From Salinispora cortesiana (GTDB lineage: Bacteria > Actinomycetota > Actinomycetes > Mycobacteriales > Micromonosporaceae): DNA of 64,000 nt. Within the stretch, counting starts at the first letter, position 1; every line of letters starts with the position of its first letter. This document shows positions 34,227 through 42,661 of the stretch, in pieces. Both the position numbers and the translations under genes were made by a program. Below the pieces are notes generated by a model. That model did not search any database, had not been told where the DNA came from, and saw nothing but the letters and a program-made list of their open reading frames with translations. Location of the stretch: positions 1 to 64,000 of the forward strand of contig NZ_AXVR01000004.1 in the NCBI RefSeq assembly GCF_000484695.1, read 5' to 3'.

Positions 34227-36647
34227 ATGCTGTCCGACGTGACCCAGTACGACCTTGACGAGCGGCTCCGCGCGGCATTGGGGGCGCTGGTCGCCGACGG
34301 GCATCGTCGGGACCCCTCCCGGCCGGTCCGCCAGGAGTCGCCGCTGACCGGCGTGCGGGTCCTGGAGCTGTTCGACGCCCAGATCGTCAGCCGCCAGCTC
34401 GATCTGGCCGGCCGCTGGCTCCGCAGCTTCGGCGAGGGCTTCTACACCGTCGGCTCGGCCGGCCACGAGGGCAACGCCGCCGTCGCCGCCGCGCTTGCGC
34501 CGACCGATCCGGCCCTGCTGCACTACCGCTCCGGCGCGTTCTACTGTGTTCGCGCTGCCCAGGCCAACGGTGATCGCAGCCCGGACGAGCGCGATCACGC
34601 CGCGGCCACCGCCGCCGCTGTCACCACCACCGACACCGCTGCCGGCGCGGTCGCGGGCACCCGCGGTGCGCTGGCGGAGGGCGCGGAACGCCCCCTTGCC
34701 CCCGAGTACGCCGAGGCGGCCCGCGACGTGCTGCGTGGAATGGTCGCCTCGGCTCGGGAGCCGATCGCCGGCGGCCGGCACAAAGTCTTCGGCCGCGCCG
34801 ACCTGGCCGTCGTGCCCACCACCTCCACCGCCGCCTCGCACCTGCCCCGCGCGGTCGGCCTGGGGCTGGCGCTGGAGCGGTCGCGCCGGCTCGACGGGGC
34901 GGAGCAGAGCACCGCCCCCAACAGCGCGCCGTGGCCACCAGAGGCCGTCGTGCTCTGCTCCTTCGGCGACGCGTCGGTGAACCACGCCAGCGCCACCGCC
35001 GCCCTGAACACCGCCGGCTGGTACGACCACACCGGGCTACGCCTGCCCGTCCTGTTCCTCTGCGAGGACAACGGCCTCGGTGCCAGCGTGCGCTCACCAC
35101 AGGGCTGGGTCGCGGCGGTCCTGCGCGCGAAGCCGGGAGTCCGCTACCTCGCCGCCGACGGGACCGACCTGGTCGAGACGTACGCGGCGGCGGCCGAGGC
35201 GGTGCAGTGGGTCCGTCGACACCGCCGGCCGGCCGTGCTGCACCTGTCGACCGTCCGACTGCTGGGGCACGCCGGTGCGGACGCCGAGAGCGCGTACCGC
35301 ACCACCGACGAGATCACCGCCGACCTCGAGCGGGATCCGCTGCTGGTCACCGCCCGGCTGCTCACCGGGGCGGGCATCGCCACCGGCACGGCCCTGCTGG
35401 CCCGGTACGACGAGATCGGCTGGCAGGTCCGCCGGCTCGCCGAGGAGGTGCTGGAGGAGCCGAAACTGGCCGATCCGGCAGAGGTCCTCGCCCCGCTGGC
35501 ACCACGGCGGCCGGGCCGGGTCGCCCAGGCCGTCGCCGCCGCCGCGGCCCGCGCCGAAGGCCCCGGCGCCGCTGCCCGCGCCGCGGCCTTCGGCGGCAGG
35601 GTGCCCGAACTGGCCGGCCCGCTGACCCTCGCGCAGAGCATCAACGCCGCCCTCGCCGACGGCCTGCTCGACCACCCACGAATGGCCGTGTTCGGTGCGG
35701 ACGTCGGGGCGAAGGGCGGGGTGCACGGGGTGTCGAAGGGGCTGCGGGAACGTTTCGGAGCAGCCCGGGTCTTCGACACCCTGCTCGACGAGACCTCGCT
35801 CCTCGGGCTCGGACTAGGCGCCGGGTTGGCCGGAATGCTGCCGGTGCCGGAGATCCAGTACCTCGGGTATCTGCACAACGCCGAGGACCAACTGCGCGGC
35901 GAGGCCGCCACCATGCAGTTCTTCTCGCAGGGCGCCTACCGTAATCCGATGGTGGTCCGGATCGCCGGGCTGGCATACCAGCAGGGGTTCGGTGGTCACT
36001 TCCACAATGACAACTCGGTCTCCGTGCTCCGGGACGTCCCCGGCCTGGTGGTCGCGGTGCCGGCGCGGCCGGACGACGCCGCGCCCATGCTGCGCACCTG
36101 CCTGGCCAGCGCGGCGGTGGACGGTAGCGTCTGCGTCTTCCTGGAGCCCGTCGCCGTCTACCACACCCGCGACCTGCGCGCGGAGGGCGACGGCGAGTGG
36201 CTCGCCGAGTACGCGGGGCCGGGCTTCTGGGCGAGCGCACAGGTGCCGATCGGCCGGGCCCGTGGCTACGGTGTCGGCTCGGCCGGAGACATTACGATCA
36301 TCACTTTCGGCAACGGGGTGCGGCTGTCGCTGCGTGCCGCCGCGGTCCTCGCCGAGGAGGGGGTCGGCAGCCGCGTGGTTGACCTGCGCTGGTTGGCGCC
36401 GTTGCCGGTCGCCGACCTCATCCGGGAGGCCACCGCGACCGGCCGGGTCCTGGTCGTGGACGAGACCCGGCGGTCCGGCGGTGTGGGGGAGGGGGTCATC
36501 GCGGCCTTGGTCGATGCCGGATACGTCGGAGCGGTGCGGCGTGTTGCGGCAGTTGACTCGTTCGTACCATTAGGCCCGGCGGCCCGTCAGGTTCTGGTCA
36601 CCGAGGATGCCATCACCCAGGGTGCCCGCACTCTCCTGGCAGGGTAA
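34227..36647 (+). CDS. fused alpha-beta 2-oxoacid dehydrogenase E1
   Basis: 806 residues. The N-terminal half is an E1-alpha domain: GSAGHEGNAAVAAAL, HYRSGAFYC, and the TPP motif FGDAS...N spanning VVLCSFGDASVNHASATAAL to CEDNG. The C-terminal half (about 475 on) is an E1-beta transketolase domain: TLAQSINAALADGLLDHP, FGADVGAKGGVHG, FDTLLDETSLLGLGLGAGLAG, then VVDLRWLAPLPV. Such fusions decarboxylate pyruvate or branched-chain 2-oxoacids. An Ala/Thr-rich insertion lies at about 130-160. The ATG at 34227 is favoured; an in-frame GTG at 34194 is also possible. The E2 partner is not adjacent. Confidence 0.88.
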   Translation: MLSDVTQYDLDERLRAALGALVADGHRRDPSRPVRQESPLTGVRVLELFDAQIVSRQLDLAGRWLRSFGEGFYTVGSAGHEGNAAVAAALAPTDPALLHYRSGAFYCVRAAQANGDRSPDERDHAAATAAAVTTTDTAAGAVAGTRGALAEGAERPLAPEYAEAARDVLRGMVASAREPIAGGRHKVFGRADLAVVPTTSTAASHLPRAVGLGLALERSRRLDGAEQSTAPNSAPWPPEAVVLCSFGDASVNHASATAALNTAGWYDHTGLRLPVLFLCEDNGLGASVRSPQGWVAAVLRAKPGVRYLAADGTDLVETYAAAAEAVQWVRRHRRPAVLHLSTVRLLGHAGADAESAYRTTDEITADLERDPLLVTARLLTGAGIATGTALLARYDEIGWQVRRLAEEVLEEPKLADPAEVLAPLAPRRPGRVAQAVAAAAARAEGPGAAARAAAFGGRVPELAGPLTLAQSINAALADGLLDHPRMAVFGADVGAKGGVHGVSKGLRERFGAARVFDTLLDETSLLGLGLGAGLAGMLPVPEIQYLGYLHNAEDQLRGEAATMQFFSQGAYRNPMVVRIAGLAYQQGFGGHFHNDNSVSVLRDVPGLVVAVPARPDDAAPMLRTCLASAAVDGSVCVFLEPVAVYHTRDLRAEGDGEWLAEYAGPGFWASAQVPIGRARGYGVGSAGDITIITFGNGVRLSLRAAAVLAEEGVGSRVVDLRWLAPLPVADLIREATATGRVLVVDETRRSGGVGEGVIAALVDAGYVGAVRRVAAVDSFVPLGPAARQVLVTEDAITQGARTLLAG

Positions 36648-36755
36648 ATTCCGTTCCACCCGGTGTGCCACTTGCGCGCCGAGCCGCAACTGTGTGGACT
36701 TGGCTCACGGCGTTGACCGACGCCGTGAGCTGGATGAAAGAGGAGGCACGCGACA

Positions 36756-37193
36756 GTGAGCGCGACCGCTGGTCAGGCCGCCGACGGGGTACGCAGCCTG
36801 GCGGACCGGTTCGGAATCGAGCCGGGGATGGTCGTCATGGAGATGGGGTACGACGACGACGTCGACCAGGATCTCCGAGACGCACTGACCGACCGCTGTG
36901 GGGAACTGGTTGACGAAGACACCGACGAGGTGGTCGACGCGGTACTGGTGTGGTACCGAGACGGCGACGGTGACCTTTTCGAGCTGCTCGTTGATGCCCT
37001 CGGCCCGCTGGCGGACAGCGGAATCGTGTGGCTACTGACGCCGAAGGCCGGACGTGAGGGGCACGTGGAGCCCAGCGAGATCGCCGAGTCCGCGCCCACC
37101 GCCGGGCTGCAGCAGACCTCCACGATCAACGCTGGCCGGGACTGGAGTGGCGCCCGGTTGGTGTTGCGACGCGGGTCAAAGAGCAAGAAGTAG
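36756..37193 (+). CDS. DUF3052 family protein
   Basis: 145 residues. The block RFGIEPGMVVMEMGYDDDVDQDLRDAL and the following GIVWLLTPKAGREGHVEPSEIAESAPTAGL (each read in parts) identify DUF3052, an actinobacterial family of unknown function often encoded beside aceE and ahpE. It is acidic and soluble and ends in a basic RRGSKSKK tail. The GTG at 36756 follows GAGGAGGC. Confidence 0.88.
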   Translation: MSATAGQAADGVRSLADRFGIEPGMVVMEMGYDDDVDQDLRDALTDRCGELVDEDTDEVVDAVLVWYRDGDGDLFELLVDALGPLADSGIVWLLTPKAGREGHVEPSEIAESAPTAGLQQTSTINAGRDWSGARLVLRRGSKSKK

Positions 37194-37267
37194 CTGACTC
37201 CGTACCGCTTAACTCCCGCCGTATGGCAGGCTTTCCTGACGTTTGACCCGACCGCAAGGAGTTCCGC

Positions 37268-37735
37268 ATGTCCATCGAGGTTGGCGCGCAGGCGCCGGAC
37301 TTCGTGCTCAAAGACCAGAACAACCAGGAGGTTCGGCTCGCCGACTTCCGTGACAAGCGCGCGGTGCTCTTGGTCTTCTACCCACTCGCCTTCTCCGGTG
37401 TCTGCCAGGGTGAACTGTGTGAGGTACGGGACAACCTGAACCAGTACGTCAATGACGACGTTCAGGTGCTCACCGTCAGCGTTGACTCGGTGTACGCCCA
37501 CAAGATCTGGGCGGACCGGGAGGGCTACCAGTTCCCGCTGCTCTCCGACTTCTGGCCGCACGGGGCGGTCGCCCAGGCCTACGGGGTTTTCAACGATGTC
37601 GCCGGCATCGCCAACCGGGGCACCTTCGTCATCGACAAGGCGGGCGTGGTTCGCTTCGCCGAGATGAATTCGCCGGGTGAGGCCCGTGACCAGCAGGGCT
37701 GGCGTAAGGCGCTGGCTGAGGTCGCGGCCGTCTGA
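37268..37735 (+). CDS. ahpE: AhpE-like peroxiredoxin
   Basis: 155 residues. The peroxidatic cysteine is Cys46 in FYPLAFSGVCQGELC. A second cysteine follows at Cys51, whereas the mycobacterial AhpE is a one-cysteine enzyme; Cys51 could resolve the sulfenate. The downstream W-x(6)-F-PLLSDFWPHG block and GTFVIDKAGVV are typical. It reduces peroxides and peroxynitrite in the cytoplasm. The ATG at 37268 follows AAGGAG. Confidence 0.92.
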   Translation: MSIEVGAQAPDFVLKDQNNQEVRLADFRDKRAVLLVFYPLAFSGVCQGELCEVRDNLNQYVNDDVQVLTVSVDSVYAHKIWADREGYQFPLLSDFWPHGAVAQAYGVFNDVAGIANRGTFVIDKAGVVRFAEMNSPGEARDQQGWRKALAEVAAV

Positions 37736-37812
37736 GACCGGTCGACCGTCGGGGCGGCGCCGGTGGCGGCAGGGTAAGCTTGCCAGCCTCCGGCCCGTCT
37801 CACCGGCGCCCG

Positions 37813-37884
37813 GGGCGCGTAGCTCAGTGGGAGAGCACTCGCCTTACAAGCGAGGGGTCGCAGGTTCGAAACCTGCCGCGCCCA
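37813..37884 (+). tRNA. tRNA-Val (anticodon TAC)
   Basis: A full cloverleaf folds: acceptor GGGCGCG/CGCGCCC, D stem GCTC/GAGC, anticodon stem CTCGC/GCGAG with loop CTTACAA (anticodon TAC, reads GTA), and T arm GCAGG-TTCGAAA-CCTGC. The discriminator is A37884. The CCA end is not fully encoded. No integrase or duplicated 3' end flanks it, so it does not look like a used attachment site here. Confidence 0.96.
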
Positions 37885-37938
37885 CCCCGTACCACCAGCA
37901 CTGACGGCGGCCCGGAGGTCACTTCCCGCACCCAGCGG

Positions 37939-38577
37939 CTAGCCACACTCGTCTTCCGCCCGTCCGGCAGGCGGGAGATCGCCCGGGCCGCGGATCAGGT
38001 AGATCGCCACCAGCAGCAGGTAGGCCAGCAGGCTGAGGATCGGATTGATGAAGACGATCGCGAAGGCGATCAGGTAGAGCAGCGGGCGGATGAGGTACCG
38101 GCGAGAGACCGACGCCGCCAGCCGGGGGTCGAGATCGGGGCTGAGTAGGCCGCGCCAGCGTGCCCACCACCAGCCCAGGTTGAAAAACAGCGCTTCGCCG
38201 AGCACGGCGCCGACGTAGATCGCCGCCGACAACCGCTGGTCCGCATCGCTGCCGCGAAGGTGGTCCGAGAGCTGGTTGGCCGTGAACGGGATAGCCGCCA
38301 CGAACATCAGCATCACCAGGTTCAGCACCAACATCATCTGGTCAATCCGGACCACGTATCGCCAACTGTTGTGGTGGGCCAGCCAGATCTGGCCGACGAT
38401 GGCGAAGGTGATGACGTAGGCGAGGAAGGCCCGCCACTCCTCTTTGAGTCTCGCCACCAGGTCTGTGTCGGCCGTTCCATCTGGGGTGAACTGGAGCAGC
38501 TCCACCGCCATCAGAGTCAGTGCGACGGCGATCACGGCGTCGCTGAAGGCCTCTACCCGGACCGTGTTCCGGGACAT
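37939..38577 (-). CDS. TMEM175-family potassium channel-like membrane protein
   Basis: 212 residues with about six membrane spans. The family signature FSDAVIAVALTLMAVEL occurs at 11-27, matching the FSD motif of TM1 in TMEM175 channels. Bacterial members conduct K+ as tetramers. The ATG at 38577 places FSD where expected; a GTG at 38628 would add 17 residues. The C-terminus is short and polar. The gene converges on the tRNA. Confidence 0.88.
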   Translation of the reverse strand: MSRNTVRVEAFSDAVIAVALTLMAVELLQFTPDGTADTDLVARLKEEWRAFLAYVITFAIVGQIWLAHHNSWRYVVRIDQMMLVLNLVMLMFVAAIPFTANQLSDHLRGSDADQRLSAAIYVGAVLGEALFFNLGWWWARWRGLLSPDLDPRLAASVSRRYLIRPLLYLIAFAIVFINPILSLLAYLLLVAIYLIRGPGDLPPAGRAEDECG

Positions 38578-38823
38578 CTCGCTGTCTCGCCGATACCGGT
38601 GTCTCGGCCCTCCGCCCGCCTGCTTCACGTCATCCCCGTCCCCCGCTGGATCCGCACCCTGATCGTCACCCGGCGGGGCGGAGTGCGTGGCGAAACCGCC
38701 CTCAGTCGACCGGAGCGAACGATTTTCGAGGAGCGGCCGAGCTCGGGTGTCGGTCGATGGGGGCCGTGCGCGTGCTGTGACGAGCGCCGTCGTGGCATCG
38801 GCGACCGGGCTGGTGCGGACGGT

Positions 38824-39813
38824 TCACCAACGGGGAGGTTGCTCCGGAGAAGTGGTAGCAGGGAGCACCTCGCCGAGCCTTCGGAAGTGTAGGCCGCGTG
38901 CTACGAGAACCGGCAGTGCGCGTTCGACTCCGGCGGCTGTCTCCGAACCAGGACGATTGAAGTGTGCCAGCAGGATTCCGCCGGGGCGGAGCTGCAGGAA
39001 CTGCTGGTAGACCTGGTTGGCGCTCGCGGTGGCGCCGGCGTCGCCGTTGACGCTGAACATCACGATCCACTCGCCCATCGCCCGGGACACCTGGGTGGCC
39101 ACGTTGTCGGCGTGGGCTGTTCCAGGGCGGAAGAACTTTGGTTGGAGGTCGTAGTTGGTGTCCATCCACGTGTGCATTCCGGCGATCTCGTCGTACACTT
39201 CGGCAACGTTTTTCGTGCCGGCGATTCCGTACGCGGAGCGACCGGAAACTGACAGTGGACGATGGTTTGTGCCGTGATTGCCGATCTCGAACAGGGGGTC
39301 GGCCATGAGGCTTTCGAATTTCTGCCGATGAGTGGTTGCCCAGCGCTGGTTGACAAACAGTGTCGCCGGTATTTGCTGCTCCCGCAGCCTGTTGATCAGG
39401 CGCTCGTCGTAACCGCTGCTGTCGCTGCATGCGTCGAAGGTCAGGCAGGCGGAGTTGAGAGTCAGGGAGGTGTCGGTCGGAAATGTCGACCAGGAACTGT
39501 CCGGATGCAATCCCCAGTAGTGTGGTGTCCGGGTGCCGTACCGGCTGATGATCTCTTGTCGGGGCGGTAGCGTGCCGGTGGCGGTAGCCGTTGGTGCTGG
39601 TGGCGCAAGGCTGGTGCTGGCGTCGACGGGCTCTATCCAGGCAGGATCGGTTCCGTGAGCACTGTGATCGGTCTGCCAGGGGGCTATTTTCGTCGCGGCG
39701 AGGGCGGTTAGCCCGCCCAATGTTCCGACGCCGGCCAGCGTCAGCATTCCTCTGCGGCTGAATAATTGTGTTGGTCGCTTCCGACCGCTGGTCGCCTCCG
39801 GCCTGCCTGTCAT
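38824..39813 (-). CDS. Tat-exported polysaccharide deacetylase
   Basis: 329 residues. The N-terminus carries a twin-arginine signal (SRRGMLTLAGVGTLGG, 19-34). A Pro/Ala/Thr linker follows, then a NodB-type deacetylase domain with LTFDAC (124-129, catalytic Asp127) and the metal-binding H180-GTN-H184. LTFDAC is the form common in actinobacterial members. The usual third motif region is FFRPGTAHADN. Such enzymes remove acetyl groups from wall or capsule sugars. Codon use is noticeably less GC-rich than in neighbouring genes, hinting at later acquisition. The ATG at 39813 is directly followed by the signal peptide. Confidence 0.88.
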   Translation of the reverse strand: MTGRPEATSGRKRPTQLFSRRGMLTLAGVGTLGGLTALAATKIAPWQTDHSAHGTDPAWIEPVDASTSLAPPAPTATATGTLPPRQEIISRYGTRTPHYWGLHPDSSWSTFPTDTSLTLNSACLTFDACSDSSGYDERLINRLREQQIPATLFVNQRWATTHRQKFESLMADPLFEIGNHGTNHRPLSVSGRSAYGIAGTKNVAEVYDEIAGMHTWMDTNYDLQPKFFRPGTAHADNVATQVSRAMGEWIVMFSVNGDAGATASANQVYQQFLQLRPGGILLAHFNRPGSETAAGVERALPVLVARGLHFRRLGEVLPATTSPEQPPRW

Positions 39814-39986
39814 TGACGGATCATACCCAGTAACGTGAGGTATGTTCGAATTTTGATCGAGGCTCAAGGGTGCATGTGCGGCCCAGCTTGCTGGCGCTTC
39901 GGTGGGGTCGGTGACCGGCGGGTCCACCTGAGCGCCAGCGTGGGTAGGGCGATGGATGCCCTCCGATGTCGACGTGGTGTTGACGT

Positions 39987-40256
39987 GTGAGCTCCGCGAT
40001 CGCACGCCTGGCTGAAGTCAGGAACGCTCGAGCCAACCTCGATGAGCGGGAGTTGGAACTCATCGACCGTGCCCGCCATGCGCTCGCGATCCCACTCGGT
40101 GCCGGGGCTGTTCAGCTCGGCAGCGCAGTCCCGCTCTCCGCTGCGACGGTGGTCTGTCTCGCCGCTGCCGCCGTCGCGCTCCATCAGCCACATCCGGGCA
40201 ATAGGATCGCCGGTATGCACGGTGCTGCGGGCCACCCGAGGGGTGGGGAGCCGTGA
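39987..40256 (+). CDS. small protein, possibly degenerate, coupled to hydrolase gene
   Basis: 89 residues from GTG 39987. The first 35 residues (SSAIARLAEVRNARANLDER, ELELIDRARHA) resemble the helical start of an actinobacterial HTH-like family in which an ATW.EIA..LGL helix-turn-helix would follow. Here that part is replaced by an Ala/Val-rich hydrophobic stretch (LAIPLGAGAVQLG...VVCLAAAAVAL). The stop overlaps the hydrolase GTG by four bases, which argues for translation. It may be a truncated or frame-damaged regulator still serving as a leader. Confidence 0.4.
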   Translation: MSSAIARLAEVRNARANLDERELELIDRARHALAIPLGAGAVQLGSAVPLSAATVVCLAAAAVALHQPHPGNRIAGMHGAAGHPRGGEP

Positions 40257-41050
40257 GCTACGCCGAAGTCAATGGGCTTCAAATGTGGTACGAGTGGCAC
40301 GGCACCGGACGCCCGCTGGTTGTGCTGCACGGCGGCTTCGGGTCGACTGAGCTGTTCGCCCCGCTCCTGCCAGCCCTGACGGAGCGGCGCAGCGTCCTCG
40401 CAATGGATCTTCAGGGGCATGGCCGTACCGCCGACGTGGATCGTCCGCTCCGGTACGAGTCACTGGCCGACGATGTCGCCGCGTTGGTCACGAAGCTCGG
40501 TCTGGCTGAGGTTGACGTGCTCGGATACTCGCTGGGCGGCGGGGTGGGGCTGCGTACCGCGATCCAGCATCCAGACCTGGTCGGCCGGCTGGTGGTGGTC
40601 TCCGCGCCCTGCCGCCAGCAGGGCTGGTATCGAGAGACGCGTACCGAGATGGCCCGGCAGGACGAGGCCGTTGGGGAGCGGATGCAGGGCACTCCAGCGC
40701 ACCAGCGCTACCTCCGGATCGCGCCCCAGCCGGCCCAGTGGCCCCGGCTGTGGGCGAAGTCGGGGGAGTTGCTGCGGCGCGAGTACGACTGGTCGGCGGA
40801 GGTGGCCGCCCTCGTCCTGCCCACACTGCTGGTCTTCGCGGATGCGGATTCGGTGACCGCCGCGCACATGGTGGAGTTCTTCGGGCTGCTCGGCGGCGGT
40901 CATCGGGATGCCGGCTGGGACGGTACCGGTCGGTCGGCTGCCCGGTTGGCGGTGCTGCCCGGCCTCACCCACTACGACATCCTCTCGTCCCCGGCCCTGC
41001 CGGCAGCGGTGCTGCCCTTCCTCACCCACCCTGCCGGTCCTCCCGGCTGA
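40253..41050 (+). CDS. alpha/beta hydrolase
   Basis: 265 residues. The core has HGGFGS (oxyanion region) near 25, nucleophile elbow GYSLGG near 91, acid in FADADSV near 199 and catalytic His in GLTHYDI near 245. The order fits hydrolases and C-C bond-cleaving esterases. The substrate is unknown. GTG 40253 overlaps the stop of the preceding small frame, so expression is probably coupled. Confidence 0.9.
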   Translation: MSYAEVNGLQMWYEWHGTGRPLVVLHGGFGSTELFAPLLPALTERRSVLAMDLQGHGRTADVDRPLRYESLADDVAALVTKLGLAEVDVLGYSLGGGVGLRTAIQHPDLVGRLVVVSAPCRQQGWYRETRTEMARQDEAVGERMQGTPAHQRYLRIAPQPAQWPRLWAKSGELLRREYDWSAEVAALVLPTLLVFADADSVTAAHMVEFFGLLGGGHRDAGWDGTGRSAARLAVLPGLTHYDILSSPALPAAVLPFLTHPAGPPG

Positions 41051-41149
41051 CGTCGGCCCCGGCCCGGCGACGGTTCACCCGCCGCCGGGGCAGGACTGTT
41101 CCCCGGCGTACCGGGAATCCGCGTGGAAGCACCCGAGGAGGAGCGACGG

Positions 41150-42298
41150 ATGACATCTGGCACCGGCCTGACCATCGGCGTGCTCGGCTCGTACGGCGGT
41201 CGGAACCTCGGTGACGAGGCGATCCTCACCGGCCTCCTGGCCGACCTGCGGGAGCAGGAGCCGAACGCGCGGATCATCGTCTTCTCCCGCAACCCCGACC
41301 ACACCCGGGCGGCCCACCCGGAGGTGGAGGCGGTGCCGTGGGAGGGGGTGAGCCGTACCGACTCGTCCCCGCTGCTCGCCCAGCTCGATCTGCTCATCCT
41401 GGGCGGCGGTGGCATCCTCTACGACCAGGAGGCCCGCCGCTACCTGCGGGTTGTTCGGGTCGCCCAGGAGCGGGGCCTGCCGCTGCTCACCTACGCGGTG
41501 GGGGTCGGCCCGCTCAGCGAGATCGTGGACACCGGGATGGTCCGCGAGACGCTGGCCGGGGCGACCCAGGTCACGGTGCGGGACCAGGAGTCTCGGATGC
41601 TCCTGGAGGAGGCCGGGCTGCTCAACCCGATCACGGTCACCGCGGATCCGGCGTTTCTACTGGAGCCCGAGGACTTCCCCGTGCACCTGCTTCGGGAGGA
41701 GGGAGTGCCGGCGGGTCGGCACCTGGTCGGCATGAGTGTGCGGGAACCGGGGCGGGCCGCCGAGCGGCTCGATGTCGACGGCTATCACCGGCTCCTGGCC
41801 CAGATCGGCGACTTCTTGGTGCATCGAATCGACGCTGATGTCCTTTTCGTCCCGATGGAGCGGGACGACATCCGGCACTCCCACGGCGTGTTGTCCCACA
41901 TGGTCGCCGCCGAACGGGGGCGCATCCTGCACGGCAGCTATTCACCCCAGCAGGTGCTCGGCCTGATGCGCCACTTCGACCTGGCGGTCGGCATGCGGCT
42001 GCACTTTCTGATCTTCGCCGCGATGGTGAACACCCCGTTTCTTCCCCTGCCGTACGCCGGCAAGGTCTTCGACCTGGCCCAGCGCCTCGGCGTCCCCGCC
42101 CTGCGCGGGGTGGAGCGGGAGGTCGAGGGCCCGCTGCTGGCCGAGGTCGACCGGCTGTGGGACGAGCGGGAACAGCGCGCCGAGGCCACCGCCCGGCGAG
42201 TCGCCGAGGTGTGCGAGGAGGCCCGGGGCACCTCGAAGGTGACCCGTGTGGTGCTGGAGAGTCTCCGGACCCAGTCGATGGTCTCCGTGGACGGGTGA
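41150..42298 (+). CDS. polysaccharide pyruvyl transferase family protein (CsaB-like)
   Basis: 382 residues. The opening IGVLGSYGGRNLGDEAIL and the later DLLILGGGGILYD, VTVRDQES and AVGMRLHFLIFAAM are the conserved blocks of the CsaB/WcaK pyruvyl transferase family (GT-B-like fold). CsaB adds ketal pyruvate to secondary wall polymers that anchor S-layer proteins. Whether this homologue pyruvylates a wall polymer is inference. A GGAGGAGC ribosome site supports the ATG at 41150. Confidence 0.88.
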   Translation: MTSGTGLTIGVLGSYGGRNLGDEAILTGLLADLREQEPNARIIVFSRNPDHTRAAHPEVEAVPWEGVSRTDSSPLLAQLDLLILGGGGILYDQEARRYLRVVRVAQERGLPLLTYAVGVGPLSEIVDTGMVRETLAGATQVTVRDQESRMLLEEAGLLNPITVTADPAFLLEPEDFPVHLLREEGVPAGRHLVGMSVREPGRAAERLDVDGYHRLLAQIGDFLVHRIDADVLFVPMERDDIRHSHGVLSHMVAAERGRILHGSYSPQQVLGLMRHFDLAVGMRLHFLIFAAMVNTPFLPLPYAGKVFDLAQRLGVPALRGVEREVEGPLLAEVDRLWDEREQRAEATARRVAEVCEEARGTSKVTRVVLESLRTQSMVSVDG

Positions 42299-42304
42299 GC
42301 CGGG

Positions 42305-42511
42305 TCAGACCGCCGGACCCCGCCAGCAGTAGCGCCACCTCCTGGTATCTCCCCCCACCGTCTCCAGTTCGTAGATCTCGGCGTCGGCGAGTCCGCCGTC
42401 GCCGAGGTGGTGGTGGGTCAGCGGTGGGCGACCGTTCGGGTCCAGTTCGACGGTGACGGTCTGCCCGTCGGACGAACCCCCGGCCAGCGGAATCTCCACG
42501 GTTGGCGCCAT
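42305..42511 (-). CDS. short hypothetical protein
   Basis: 68 residues: MAPTVEIPLAGGSSDGQTVT, then a VELDPNGRPPL block and a Trp-rich end (RRWRYCWRGP). No family recognised. The protein is well composed for its size and fits exactly between the pyruvyl transferase stop (42298) and the divergent SNF2 helicase start (42662). A beta-rich small domain is plausible. Confidence 0.5.
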   Translation of the reverse strand: MAPTVEIPLAGGSSDGQTVTVELDPNGRPPLTHHHLGDGGLADAEIYELETVGGDTRRWRYCWRGPAV

Positions 42512-42661
42512 GCGCCCATCCTGCCCCGACCGACGTGCCGGCGGAGCGGAAGCGTCGGCCCCGGAAAACGGGTACGGGTCAGGAGCGGGTCTGCTACAGC
42601 GGTGACGAGCCTCGCTGTCACCCCGCCTATCCTGGGCCGGGGCGCCAATGAGGGAGGTCGC

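Noticed and set aside
37813..37884. tRNA-Val as an integration site
   Set aside because: No integrase and no repeated 3' tRNA end follows it; the downstream gene is a chromosomal TMEM175 homologue.
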